NCBI GenBank assembly: GCA_947581795.1
Contig: CANPVS010000014.1
Span: 1-60,849, forward strand
DNA from: an uncultured Oscillospiraceae bacterium
GTDB taxonomy: Bacteria > Bacillota > Clostridia > Oscillospirales > Oscillospiraceae
Direction: 5' to 3'
Length of the DNA stretch: 60,849 bases
The notes under the pieces are model-generated. The model ran no database searches. It was not told where the DNA came from and saw only the letters and a program-made list of their open reading frames with translations. The first letter of the stretch is position 1. Each line of letters opens with the position of its first letter. This document shows, piece after piece, positions 51,573 through 59,819 of the stretch. Made by a program: the position numbers and the translations under genes.

Positions 51573-53771
51573 TTATTTTTCCATTAGCAAAACGATTACT
51601 TTGGACCGATAGTCCCCCGCCATGGGTTCCAGGAGCAGGCCGCCGTACATCAGCGTGTCCCCGCCGCAGACCTTGTCCGTGCCCTCCATCCGGTACCGGG
51701 CGGCATCGTCCAGGCCCTGCAGGCACACCCGCCGGGAGTGGCGGTTGGCCCCGGCCAGCACCTGCACATACGTCACCAGCGCGGTCTGTTTATCCTTGCT
51801 CACCACCTGCCAGCAGTCATAGGCGTGATTTTCCCGCCAGGAGGCCAGCCGGTAGTAGTCCCCCCGCCGGATGAGGTCGTTGAACCGGTGGTACAGCGCC
51901 GCCTGGCCAGGGATGAGAGCCCGCTCCTCCTCCGTCAGGGCGGTGGGGTCCAGCTCGTAGCCGAAGGTGCCCGCCAAGGCCACGTGGCCCCGGGTCTCGA
52001 AGGGGGTGGTCCGGCCCACGGTGTGGTTGGGGCAGGCGGACACATGGGCGCCCATGGTGCTCAGGGGATAGATGAGGGCGGTGCCCTCCTGGATGGCCAG
52101 CCGCTCGATGGCGTCCGTGTCGTCGGAGCACCAGATCTGCGGGCTGTAGTAGAGCATACCCGGGTCGTACCGGGCCCCGCCGCCGGAGCAGTTCTCCAGC
52201 AGGATATGGGGGAACCGCTGGCACAGCCGCTCCTGCAGTTCGTACACCGCCAGCACGTACCGATAATAGAGCTCCCCCTGCTGGTTGCTGTCCAGTCCGA
52301 AGCTGCCCATGTCGGAAAGCTGCCGGTTCATGTCCCACTTCACATACTCAATGTTGGCGCTGGTCAATATGGCCTCGATGCGGCCCCACACGTATTCCAG
52401 CACCTCCCGGCGACTCAGGTCCAGCACGTACTGGTTCCGGCACAGGCCCGCCCTCCGGCCGGGGACCTGGATGGCCCAGTCCGGGTGGGCCCGGTACAGG
52501 TCGGAGTCCGGGGACACCATCTCCGGCTCCATCCACAGGCCCAGCTTCATCCCCATGGCGTTCAGCTCATCCGCCAACCGCTTCAGGCCGCCGGGCAGCT
52601 TCTTCTCGTTGACGAACCAGTCCCCCAGGGCCCGGTTGTCGTCGAACCGGTCGCCGAACCAGCCGTCGTCCACCACCAGCATCTCCATGCCCAGTTCCGC
52701 CCCGGCCCGGGCCATGTCCAGGAGCCGGTCGGTGTCGAAGTCGAAGTAGGCCCCTTCCCAGCTGTTCAGGAGGATGGGCCGCTTTTTGTCCCGCCAGGGA
52801 CCCCGGATGAGGTGGTCCCGATAGAGATTGTGGAAGGTGCGGGTCATGGCCCCCAGGCCCTCCCGGGAGTAGACCATCACCACTTCCGGGGCCTGGAAGG
52901 TCTCCCCGGCGGCCAGCTTCCAGCAGAACTGGTAGTCGCCGAGACCCATCACCGCCCGCACCTGGTCAAACTGGTCCACCCCGGCCTGGGCCTCGAAGTT
53001 GCCGGACCACACCAGGTGCATGGCGTATACCTCGCCCCCGGTCTGGGTGGCGTCGGGGCTTAAAAGCGCCAGGAAGGGGTGCTCCTGGTGGCTGGTCTCC
53101 CCCCGGGAAGAGAGCACCCCCTGCATCCCCTTGCCCAGGGGGCGGCGCTGGATGATCCGCTCCCGGGCCCAGGAGCCGTGGAGGGTGAGCATATCGAACC
53201 CCCGGCAGTCCATGTCAAGGCACGCGGACAGCACCTTCGTAAGGTAGATGACCGGTTCTTTGGTCCCCAGGTTGCGTACCTTTACGCTTCTTGTGATGGC
53301 GTCCAGGTCCTCAAAGACGGTGTACTCCAATTCTATCTCCAGACCCAGCACGTCGTCCGCCAGCACCACCGTGAGGGCCGTGCAGTCCCCCTCTCCGCCG
53401 AAGGTAGCGGGCAGGCCCGGCAGGGGCTTTTTGCCCTTTTGAATGCTGTGGCGGCGGTAGCCCGCCTCCACGGCGCCGTGGCCCGCGGGGGTGCGCAGTT
53501 CCAGGCAGTGCTCCCGGAAATCCCCCACGCCCCCGGTGGGGTACTCGAAGGGCGCGCTGTCCAGAAAGCTCAGCTTGTCCCTTGCGTTCCGCTCCGGCGT
53601 ATAGGGCGGCTCGGCCGTCCGGGTGAGATAAGCCGCGTCCGCGCTGTGCAGGCGGGGGCCGTAATAGCAGTGCAGGAGATAGCCGAATTCGTCCTCCACA
53701 CGCATGATATAGCTGGTGTGGGGGGTGTCCAGCTTGAAGACCCTCTGTTTTTCGTCGTAGATGATGCCCAT
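51573..53771 (-). CDS. GH36 alpha-galactosidase
   Basis: 732 aa from the ATG at 53771 (GAGGAG eight bases upstream), no signal peptide. An N-terminal beta-supersandwich (about 1-310) precedes the barrel with LLNSWEGAYFDFD, VVDDGWFG, WMEPEMV, nucleophile Asp480 (YVKWDMNR) and acid/base Asp550 (CSDDTDA), then a C-terminal beta domain. It would remove alpha-1,6-galactosyl branches from imported galactomannan oligomers. It begins 5 bp after the GH5 stop, so they share a promoter. Confidence 0.95.
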   Translation of the reverse strand: MGIIYDEKQRVFKLDTPHTSYIMRVEDEFGYLLHCYYGPRLHSADAAYLTRTAEPPYTPERNARDKLSFLDSAPFEYPTGGVGDFREHCLELRTPAGHGAVEAGYRRHSIQKGKKPLPGLPATFGGEGDCTALTVVLADDVLGLEIELEYTVFEDLDAITRSVKVRNLGTKEPVIYLTKVLSACLDMDCRGFDMLTLHGSWARERIIQRRPLGKGMQGVLSSRGETSHQEHPFLALLSPDATQTGGEVYAMHLVWSGNFEAQAGVDQFDQVRAVMGLGDYQFCWKLAAGETFQAPEVVMVYSREGLGAMTRTFHNLYRDHLIRGPWRDKKRPILLNSWEGAYFDFDTDRLLDMARAGAELGMEMLVVDDGWFGDRFDDNRALGDWFVNEKKLPGGLKRLADELNAMGMKLGLWMEPEMVSPDSDLYRAHPDWAIQVPGRRAGLCRNQYVLDLSRREVLEYVWGRIEAILTSANIEYVKWDMNRQLSDMGSFGLDSNQQGELYYRYVLAVYELQERLCQRFPHILLENCSGGGARYDPGMLYYSPQIWCSDDTDAIERLAIQEGTALIYPLSTMGAHVSACPNHTVGRTTPFETRGHVALAGTFGYELDPTALTEEERALIPGQAALYHRFNDLIRRGDYYRLASWRENHAYDCWQVVSKDKQTALVTYVQVLAGANRHSRRVCLQGLDDAARYRMEGTDKVCGGDTLMYGGLLLEPMAGDYRSKVIVLLMEK

Positions 53772-53776
53772 CCTGT

Positions 53777-54907
53777 TCACTCCTCGCCGCTCAGGCCGTC
53801 CATCAGCCCCTGATAGACGCTCTCGCTCTCCTCGTACACCGCCAGCGCCCGCCGGTCGATGAGGCCGAAATTCTCCCCGTTCGTGTGGATGGCGCCGTTG
53901 TCCCACCACACGCAGGGCATGCCGTACCCCGCCGCGGCGGACACATAGTATTTTGCCCAGTCGTACCGGGCGTCGGCGTCGTCCTTGTCGATGCAGCCCA
54001 TCTCATCGATGATCACCGGCACGCCCTTCTGGACAAACATGTAGTCCAGGCTCTCCAGCATCTTTTCGATCTGGCTCCGGCCGTCTTTATTGAAAGTATC
54101 CGCCGGGGACCGGGTGTCCAAGCACAGGTCGTAGGGCGTGTAGGCATGGATGGACAGCAGCAGCCGTCCCTGCGCACTGTCCTCCGGCAGCCGGAAGCGG
54201 CTGAGAAGCGCCCCGCCGGGAGACCCGGCGTAGGGGCAGACCAGCACGAACCGGTCCGCGTTATAGCCGCCCCCGGCCCGGATGGCGTCAAGGGCCGTCT
54301 GGTTCAGCTCGTTCACCACGTCCACCGCCGCCATGCAGTCGGCGTTGCCCGCGTCCACATTCCACTCGTAGCTGGTGCCCTCCACCCGGGGCTCGTTCAT
54401 GGTCTGGAAGATGAGCCGGTGGTCTGTGTCCGCGAACCGGGCCGCGATCTGGCCCCACACCGCCGCGAGGTATTCCTCCGCCCGCTTGGCGTTGGCCGGC
54501 GCGGGGTTATAGAGGCCGTTGTCGTGGTGGGCGTTCACGATGACATAGAGCCCCGCGTCCAGCGCCTGGTCCACCACCGTCTCCACCCGGTCCATCCAGG
54601 CATCGTCGATGGTATACTCCGGCGCGGCGGAGGTGTGGCCGCTCCAGGACACAGGGATGCGCATGGTGTGGAAACCCAGCTCCCTCACCGTGTCGAACAG
54701 CTCCGCCGTTGTGACGGGGTTTCCCCAGGCCGTCTCGCCGGGGGCGTCGAAGGTATTGCCCAGATTCCAGCCGATCTCCATCTGCTCCGTCAGCTCCTTC
54801 CCCGTTTCCGGCGCAGGCTCGCTCTCCGCCCACGCCGCCGGTCCCATGACCGCCGCCAGCACTGCCAGCAGCCCGCACAGTATCCGCCTCGCCCCGCGCG
54901 TCTTCAT
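53777..54907 (-). CDS. Secreted GH5 endo-beta-glucanase or glucomannanase (subfamily 4-like)
   Basis: 376 aa. Signal peptide about 1-27 (MKTRGARRILCGLLAVLAAVMGPAAWA). Catalytic barrel with EIGWNLGNTFDAPGETAWGNP, RIPVSW, NAHHDN, acid/base Glu172 (MNEPR), IHAYTPYD, nucleophile Glu302 (VIIDEMG) and VWWDNG. The WNLGNT start is typical of GH5_4 endoglucanases and xyloglucanases; inside a mannan locus, glucomannan is the likely substrate. No CBM is attached. A near-consensus promoter lies 34 bp upstream. Confidence 0.92.
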   Translation of the reverse strand: MKTRGARRILCGLLAVLAAVMGPAAWAESEPAPETGKELTEQMEIGWNLGNTFDAPGETAWGNPVTTAELFDTVRELGFHTMRIPVSWSGHTSAAPEYTIDDAWMDRVETVVDQALDAGLYVIVNAHHDNGLYNPAPANAKRAEEYLAAVWGQIAARFADTDHRLIFQTMNEPRVEGTSYEWNVDAGNADCMAAVDVVNELNQTALDAIRAGGGYNADRFVLVCPYAGSPGGALLSRFRLPEDSAQGRLLLSIHAYTPYDLCLDTRSPADTFNKDGRSQIEKMLESLDYMFVQKGVPVIIDEMGCIDKDDADARYDWAKYYVSAAAGYGMPCVWWDNGAIHTNGENFGLIDRRALAVYEESESVYQGLMDGLSGEE

Positions 54908-54940
54908 CTCCCGGTCCTCCGTTTCCTGCTTATTGAATCC

Positions 54941-54970
54941 ACTATAATTCCCCGCCCGCCCCTTTGTCAA
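54941..54970 (-). promoter_or_regulatory. Promoter of the GH5-GH36 operon
   Basis: Minus strand: TTGACA (54965-54970), 18-bp G-rich spacer, TATAGT (54941-54946). The spacer (AAGGGGCGGGCGGGGAAT) is unusually GC-rich. Confidence 0.78.
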
Positions 54971-55039
54971 CAATGAAGAAGAGCCTTGAACGATAAGTGG
55001 GTCTGACTTGCCAAGACCACGAATCTTCAAGGCCGATCA

Positions 55040-55082
55040 TAGGGCTCCCACGAGAGCCCAACGAAGTGGGTCCCGCGGGAAA
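55040..55082. repeat. Short palindromic repeat shared with 27434-27475
   Basis: Reads TAGGGCTCCCACGAGAGCCC, then a core ACGAAGT, then GGGTCCCGCGGGAA. It differs from the copy near 27434 by a few transitions, several of them compensatory in the stem, suggesting selection on the hairpin or a shared mobile origin. Confidence 0.65.
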
Positions 55083-55188
55083 TGTGTAACCACGATCATG
55101 CCCACACACTGCCAGCTACATAGTGTTTCCTCACACTGAACCGAGCATATGACAAGCGGATTTCGCCCGGCGAACACGCCGGAACCAC

Positions 55189-55217
55189 AAAAGACACACC
55201 GTGGAGGTGTGTCTTTT
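55189..55217. terminator. Terminator-like hairpin at the edge of the mobile-element scar
   Basis: AAAAGACACACC, five-base loop, GGTGTGTCTTTT: perfect 12-bp stem with A and T runs on both sides, able to work on either strand. Between it and the GH5 promoter (54971-55188) I see only the short palindrome. Confidence 0.7.
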
Positions 55218-55253
55218 GCTACTGTTGTTATGTGAAGTAGTTTACCGCCCCGG

Positions 55254-55425
55254 AGGTCCCAGCTCCATATACGACGACATCCTGCGGGAACTGTCCGCCA
55301 TCGGCAACAACGTCAACCAGATCGCCCGCTGGACCAACGCCAAAAAGGGCGTCACCGACCCGGAAATGGAGACTGCCGCCGCCCTCGTCTGCCAGGCGTG
55401 GCGGCTGGTGAAGGGGGTGCGGTGA
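55254..55425 (+). pseudogene. Remnant of a MobC-like mobilization protein (C-terminal part)
   Basis: The frame ending at 55425 carries IYDDILRELSAIGNNVNQIARWTNAKKG, which resembles the RxIGNNxNQIA core of MobC-family relaxosome proteins. Its N-terminal half is absent: the upstream sequence in this frame (LLLLLCEVVY) is unrelated and comes from the terminator hairpin. The stop overlaps the next ATG as TGATG, as in real mobC-relaxase pairs. Confidence 0.6.
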
Positions 55426-55667
55426 TGGCATACGACAAAATCTATACCATGTCGTGCGGTTCCGGCGCAAGCCGGGAGCACGACCGGTATCTTTCTGGTA
55501 TAACAGCGTGCAGCGTCTGTTATACCATCCGCGCCCGGCTCTATGACCGCATCTGCATGTCCGGGATCAGGTGGAGGAATACACAAAATCGCAGAAAACC
55601 GCCAAGAGCATGGAAAAAGGCAAATCAAAGGAACGGGAGGGGCGGCCCTTTTCCCGCGCATAGGTAA
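55425..55667 (+). pseudogene. Broken downstream mobilization or relaxase gene
   Basis: Starts MAYDKIYTM straight after the MobC-like stop, the place of a relaxase gene. The relaxase His triad does not appear. A second frame near the end reads QVEEYTKSQKTAKSMEKGKS and ends at 55664, so an internal deletion with frameshift joined an N-terminus to an unrelated C-terminus. Identification as a relaxase rests mainly on position. Confidence 0.4.
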
Positions 55668-55694
55668 GTAGGCTATTATCCCCCGCGGGGAGTG

Positions 55695-55802
55695 TGATCC
55701 GGCGTCCGGCACCCGTCAAGGCTGGCGTCTGCTTCGCAGCCGCTCACGAGCCGGCCAGTCTGCGGACTGGCCGGGCCTTGACAGAAACCGGGCGCCGGAT
55801 CA
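55695..55802. other. Long stem-loop element of unknown nature
   Basis: Outer arms TGATCCGGCGTCCGG (55695-55709) and CCGGGCGCCGGATCA (55788-55802) pair at 14 of 15 positions. Inner arms GTCAAGGC and GCCTTGAC pair perfectly, and the centre holds a perfect 10-bp hairpin CCGGCCAGTC/TGCG/GACTGGCCGG. It could be the end of an excised mobile element, an oriT-like structure or a structured RNA. Confidence 0.55.
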
Positions 55803-55832
55803 TTTGTCGGTAAGGGGATAACAGCGGCAAAA

Positions 55833-55847
55833 CCCGCGTTTCGCGGG
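55833..55847 (-). terminator. Terminator of the isc-mnmA-rrf2 operon
   Basis: CCCGCG, TTT, CGCGGG. On the minus strand it is followed by TTTTG, 34 bp after the rrf2 stop. Confidence 0.7.
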
Positions 55848-55880
55848 CTTTGGGCATGGCGGGCTTTTTGCACGTTTTTG

Positions 55881-56318
55881 TCAGATCATATAGTCGTTGC
55901 CGGCGTTGGCGTCGGCCCGGCGGACCACGTCCTCCAGGGTGATGTTCCCCAGATAGTCCGTGACCACCTTATAGAGGCCTGTCCACATGTCGATAGTGGC
56001 GCAGGAGGAGCACCTATCACATTGGTTGGTATCCGCCTCCAGGCACTCCACGGGAGCCAGGCTCCCCTCCACCAGCTCCAGTATCTCCGCCACGGTGTAG
56101 TCCTTGGGGGCCCGGGCCAGCTTGTAGCCCCCCTGAGGGCCTCGAGTGCCCTTGACGAGCCCCGCCTTGCTCAGCTGGGTCACGATCTGCTCCAGGTACT
56201 TCTGGCTCAGGTCCTGCCTGGCGGCCACGTCTTTCAGCGTCACCAGCCCCTCGCCGCTGTGCTGGGCCAGGTCCACCATGGTCCGCAGGGCGTATCTGCC
56301 TCTGGTCGATATCTTCAT
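55881..56318 (-). CDS. Rrf2-family (IscR-like) transcriptional regulator
   Basis: 145 aa. Winged HTH start MKISTRGRYALRTMVDLAQHSGEG, recognition part QDLSQKYLEQIVTQLSKAGLVKGTRGPQGGYKLA, and a cysteine-containing loop with ECLEADTNQCDRCSSC near residues 93-108. These Cys are placed to bind a [2Fe-2S] cluster, as in IscR. It is the last gene of the iscS-iscU-mnmA operon and may sense Fe-S status and regulate its own operon. A CymR-type, cluster-free role is the alternative; the three Cys argue against it. Confidence 0.92.
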   Translation of the reverse strand: MKISTRGRYALRTMVDLAQHSGEGLVTLKDVAARQDLSQKYLEQIVTQLSKAGLVKGTRGPQGGYKLARAPKDYTVAEILELVEGSLAPVECLEADTNQCDRCSSCATIDMWTGLYKVVTDYLGNITLEDVVRRADANAGNDYMI

Positions 56319-56353
56319 ATCGTCACCTTCTCAAGGATTTTTGGTCTGTCCGC

Positions 56354-56929
56354 TCAGAGCTTTTCCACTGCGGCCTGGACATCCGCCTCGCAGGAGCGCA
56401 TGGCCAGGATGGTCTTCTCCATCAGCTCCTCCAGGGGCCAGCCCAGCATGTCGGCGCCCTTCTGGATGACCTCCCGGGAGCAGCCGGCGGCGAAGCCGGT
56501 GGACTTGAACTTCTTTTTGAGGCTCTTGACCTCCATGTCCTGCACGCTCTTGGAAGGCCGCATGAGGGCCGCCGCCCCGATGAGGCCGGTGAGCTCGTCG
56601 GCGGCAAACAGGACCTTCTCCATCTGGTGGGTGGGCTCCATGTCCACACCGGTCAGGCCCCAGCCGTGGCAGCACGTGGCGTGGATGGTGGCCTCGTCCA
56701 CCCCCGCGTCCCACATGAGCTCCTGCTGCTTTACGCAGTGCTCTTCCGGCCACATCTCAAAGTCCAGGTCGTGCAAAAGTCCTACCGTGGCCCAGAAGTC
56801 CGCCTCATCACCGTAGCCTAAGTCGTTGGCGTACCAGCGCATGACCCCCTCCACCGTCAGGGCGTGCTGCAGGTGGAAGTGGTCTTTATTATATTTCGTG
56901 AGCAGGGCCCACGCCTCGTCTCTCGTCAT
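56354..56929 (-). CDS. HD-domain phosphohydrolase
   Basis: 191 aa. The HD motif is in GLLHDLDFE (about residues 50-58), preceded by the metal-ligand His in HFHLQHALTVEGVM and followed by CCHGWG and a conserved AADELTGL. This pattern is that of small HD proteins acting on phosphorylated metabolites or nucleotides; the substrate is unknown. The ATG lies one base after the mnmA stop. Confidence 0.87.
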   Translation of the reverse strand: MTRDEAWALLTKYNKDHFHLQHALTVEGVMRWYANDLGYGDEADFWATVGLLHDLDFEMWPEEHCVKQQELMWDAGVDEATIHATCCHGWGLTGVDMEPTHQMEKVLFAADELTGLIGAAALMRPSKSVQDMEVKSLKKKFKSTGFAAGCSREVIQKGADMLGWPLEELMEKTILAMRSCEADVQAAVEKL

Positions 56930-56930
56930 G

Positions 56931-58034
56931 TCAGATGTCCTCCGTGTCGCATATGGTACCGCCTCCCAGAACCAAGTCCCCGTCGTACAGGACCACAGCC
57001 TGGCCGGTGGTGATGGCCCGCTGGGGCTCGTCGAAAATGACCTCCAGCTCGTCCGGCCCCGTCTGGGTCACCGTGGCAGGCTGTTCGGCGTGCTTGTACC
57101 GTATCCGGGCCCTGCACCGGATGGGGCCGTCCAGCTTGTCCCAGGGGATGAGGTTGACGTCTCGCGCCGCCAGCCTTCTGGTAAAGAGCTTTTCGTTGTC
57201 CCCCAAAAGGACGGTGTTGGCATCCTTATCCTTGCCGCAGACATAGAGCCGCTTTCCCCCGGACACGCCCAGGCCCCGCCGCTGGCCGATGGTATAGGCG
57301 ATCTGCCCCTCGTGCCGGCCCAGCACACAGCCTGCCTCGTCCACGAAGTCCCCGGCGGGATAGTCCCTGCCGGTATACCGGCGGATGAAGGCGGCGTAGT
57401 CCCCGTCGGGGACGAAGCAGATGTCCTGGCTGTCCCGCTTGCGGGCGTTGACAAACCCGTTCTCCCCCGCCAGGGCCCGCACGGCCTCCTTCGTCATGTC
57501 CCCTAGGGGGAACCGGACGTGGGCCAGCTGCTCCTGGGTGAGCATGTACAGCACATAGCTCTGGTCCTTGTGGGGATCAGCAGCCTTTTTCAAAAGCCAC
57601 CGGCCGCCGGAGTCCCGCTCCACCCGGGCATAGTGGCCCGTAGCCAGGTATTCGCAGCCAAGCATCCGGGCCTTTTCCAGGAGCTTATCAAACTTCATGT
57701 GTCGGTTGCACTGGATGCAGGGATTGGGGGTGTCCCCCGCCTCGTAGGCGGCCACGAACCGGCCGATGACCTCCCGGTCAAAGTCAGCGCACATGTTGAA
57801 CACGTAAAAGGGCATCCCCAGCCGTGTTGCTACAGCCCGGGCGTCCGCCGCGTCGTCGGCGGTGCAGCAGGTCTTGTCCCCCGTCTCGCCCTCGTAGAGC
57901 TTCATGGTCACGCCGAGACACTCGCAGCCCGCCCGCTGCATCAGCAGGGCCGCCACGCTGGAGTCCACGCCGCCGGACATGGCGATGAGCGCCCTGCCCG
58001 GCCGGATATCACTCCTCAGCGGGCCCGTGGTCAT
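56931..58034 (-). CDS. mnmA: tRNA-specific 2-thiouridylase MnmA
   Basis: 367 aa. It thiolates U34 of tRNA Lys, Glu and Gln. ATP-binding loop SGGVDSS, catalytic Cys in NPCIQCNRHMKFD and partner Cys in SQDICFVPDGDY, with TGHYAR between. The start at 58034 overlaps iscU by 26 bp and gives an N-terminus about ten residues longer than usual; no better start codon lies downstream. Its sulfur comes from the cysteine desulfurase encoded two genes upstream. Confidence 0.97.
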   Translation of the reverse strand: MTTGPLRSDIRPGRALIAMSGGVDSSVAALLMQRAGCECLGVTMKLYEGETGDKTCCTADDAADARAVATRLGMPFYVFNMCADFDREVIGRFVAAYEAGDTPNPCIQCNRHMKFDKLLEKARMLGCEYLATGHYARVERDSGGRWLLKKAADPHKDQSYVLYMLTQEQLAHVRFPLGDMTKEAVRALAGENGFVNARKRDSQDICFVPDGDYAAFIRRYTGRDYPAGDFVDEAGCVLGRHEGQIAYTIGQRRGLGVSGGKRLYVCGKDKDANTVLLGDNEKLFTRRLAARDVNLIPWDKLDGPIRCRARIRYKHAEQPATVTQTGPDELEVIFDEPQRAITTGQAVVLYDGDLVLGGGTICDTEDI

Positions 58035-58458
58035 GCTCGTGGGCGCAGGCCATGTCGCAGCCGAACACCGCGGGGTCGTAGCTGATGTTGTTCTTGTCGT
58101 AATAGTCCTTCACCGCGGCCCGGACCGCCTCCTCCGCCAGGACGGAGCAATGCAGTTTATGGGCGGGCAGGCCGTCCAGGGCCTCCGCCACGGCCTTGTT
58201 GGACAGATCCAGGGCCTCCTCGATAGGCTTGCCCTTGATCATCTCTGTGGCCATGGAGGAACTGGCAATGGCGCTGCCGCAGCCGAAGGTCTTGAACTTC
58301 ACATCAGTGATGACGCCGTCCTTCACCTTGATATACATGCGCATGATGTCGCCGCACACGGCGTTGCCCACCTCGCCGATCCCGTCGGCGTCGGGCATCT
58401 CGCCCACATTGCGGGGATGCTGGAAATGGTCCATCACAGTCTCGGAATAAAGTGCCAT
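58009..58458 (-). CDS. iscU: Iron-sulfur cluster scaffold protein (IscU/NifU type)
   Basis: 149 aa. The three cluster ligands are present: Cys35 (AVCGD), Cys59 (FGCGSA) and Cys103 (LHCSVLAEEA). The C-terminal tail is His/Glu-rich (CDMACAHEHDHG) and might bind metal. RBS AGGAGG. It assembles Fe-S clusters with sulfur from the desulfurase gene 15 bp upstream. Confidence 0.96.
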   Translation of the reverse strand: MALYSETVMDHFQHPRNVGEMPDADGIGEVGNAVCGDIMRMYIKVKDGVITDVKFKTFGCGSAIASSSMATEMIKGKPIEEALDLSNKAVAEALDGLPAHKLHCSVLAEEAVRAAVKDYYDKNNISYDPAVFGCDMACAHEHDHGPAEE

Positions 58459-58473
58459 AGTAGTTGCCTCCTG

Positions 58474-59661
58474 TCAGATAAGGTGGGGCGTCAGGCCCCT
58501 CTCCAGTTCGTCCCACACCGGGGACATATTCCGAAGATAGTCCACCACCTCAGGCACGGCCTGGATGATGTGGTCTATCTCTTCTTCCGTGTTGTGCGCG
58601 TCTATGCTGAGGCGCAGGCTGCCGTGGGCCACCTCGTGGGGCAGGCCCAGGGCCAGCAGCACATGGCTGGGGTCCAGGGACCCGGAGGTGCAGGCGCTTC
58701 CCGAGGAGGCCGCCACGCCCTTCTGGTCCAGCCACAGCAGAAGGCCCTCTCCCTCGATGCCCTCGAAACAGAAGTTCACCGTGCCGGGATTGCGCTTTTC
58801 CCTGTCGCCGTTGAGGCGGCTGTGGGGGATCTTTGAAAGCGCCGTGATGAGCTTTTCCCGCAGGCCGGTGACGTAGGCCATGTCCTGGTCCAGGTTCTCC
58901 ACGGATTCCTTCAGCGCCGCGGCCATGCCCACGATGCCGGGGATGTTCTCGGTGCCGCCCCGCTTGCCACGCTCCTGCTGGCCGCCCTCAATGACGTTCA
59001 CCAGGGGCACGCCCTTCCGGGCGTACAGGGCGCCCACGCCCTTGGGGCCGTGGAACTTGTGGGCCGCCATGGAGAGCATATCCACGTTCAGGGCCTTCAC
59101 GTCCACGGGGATGTGGCCCACGGCCTGGACCGCGTCGGTGTGGAACAGTACGCCCTTTTCCCTGCACACCGCGCCGATCTCGGCGATAGGCTGGACAGTG
59201 CCTATCTCGTTGTTGACCATCATGATGGTCACGAGAGCCGTGTCCTCCCGGATGGCGGCGGCCACGTCATCGGCCGTCACCACGCCGTTTTCGTGCACCG
59301 GCAGCAGGGTGATCTCAAAGCCTTCCTTTTTCAGCTTATCCAGGGTGTGGAGCACCGCGTGGTGCTCGAAGGCGGTGGAGATGATGTGCTTCTTCCCCTT
59401 CCGGGCGCCCATATACGCGCCGGAGAGGATGGCCTGGTTGTCGGCCTCGCTGCCGCCGCCGGTAAAGTATATCTCCTTGAAGTCCGCGTTGATGGCCGCC
59501 GCCACGGTCTGCCTGGCCCGCATCATGGCCTCGGCGGCCCGCTGGCCGGGGGTGTGGAGGCTGGAGGCGTTGCCGTACTCCTCCGTGAAATAGGGCAGCA
59601 TGGCCTCCAGGGCCTTGGGGCTCAGGGAGGTAGTGGCCGCGTTGTCCGCATATACATACAT
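58474..59661 (-). CDS. iscS: Cysteine desulfurase (NifS/IscS type)
   Basis: 395 aa PLP enzyme. Start MYVYADNAATT at 59661 fits the family; an in-frame TTG at 59682 is less likely. Landmarks: FTGGGSEADN, VNNEIGTVQPI, TDAVQAVG, the PLP Lys in SMAAHKFHGPKG, and the catalytic Cys in ASSGSACTSG. It supplies sulfur to IscU and MnmA in the same operon, which starts from a consensus promoter 42 bp upstream. Confidence 0.96.
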   Translation of the reverse strand: MYVYADNAATTSLSPKALEAMLPYFTEEYGNASSLHTPGQRAAEAMMRARQTVAAAINADFKEIYFTGGGSEADNQAILSGAYMGARKGKKHIISTAFEHHAVLHTLDKLKKEGFEITLLPVHENGVVTADDVAAAIREDTALVTIMMVNNEIGTVQPIAEIGAVCREKGVLFHTDAVQAVGHIPVDVKALNVDMLSMAAHKFHGPKGVGALYARKGVPLVNVIEGGQQERGKRGGTENIPGIVGMAAALKESVENLDQDMAYVTGLREKLITALSKIPHSRLNGDREKRNPGTVNFCFEGIEGEGLLLWLDQKGVAASSGSACTSGSLDPSHVLLALGLPHEVAHGSLRLSIDAHNTEEEIDHIIQAVPEVVDYLRNMSPVWDELERGLTPHLI

Positions 59662-59703
59662 GATATCTACTCGCCTTTCCAAGCAGCTTTTTATCCATGG
59701 AGA

Positions 59704-59732
59704 AGTATAGACCCTATTTCCTAGTGTGTCAA
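59704..59732 (-). promoter_or_regulatory. Promoter of the iscS-iscU-mnmA-HD-rrf2 operon
   Basis: Minus strand: TTGACA (59727-59732), 17-bp spacer, TATACT (59704-59709). Nearly full consensus. Confidence 0.88.
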
Positions 59733-59736
59733 CAGG

Positions 59737-59765
59737 TTTTAGGAATTTTCCTACCTAAAATTAGG
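59737..59765. promoter_or_regulatory. Overlapping palindromes upstream of the isc promoter, possible Rrf2 sites
   Basis: TTTTAGG (59737-59743), ten bases, CCTAAAA (59754-59760). Overlapping it is CCTAAAATTAGG (59754-59765), and inside it AGGAATTTTCCT. They lie just upstream of the -35 box, a place suited to activation or to upstream repressor binding. Confidence 0.55.
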
Positions 59766-59774
59766 GAAAATGAA

Positions 59775-59797
59775 ACGCGGCCCTTTCCGGGCCGCGT
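59775..59797 (-). terminator. Terminator of tspO
   Basis: ACGCGGCCC, five-base loop, GGGCCGCGT. On the minus strand it is followed by TTTCATTTT, 23 bp after the tspO stop. Confidence 0.8.
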
Positions 59798-59819
59798 CTC
59801 TATGCTATTCTCCGTCCTC

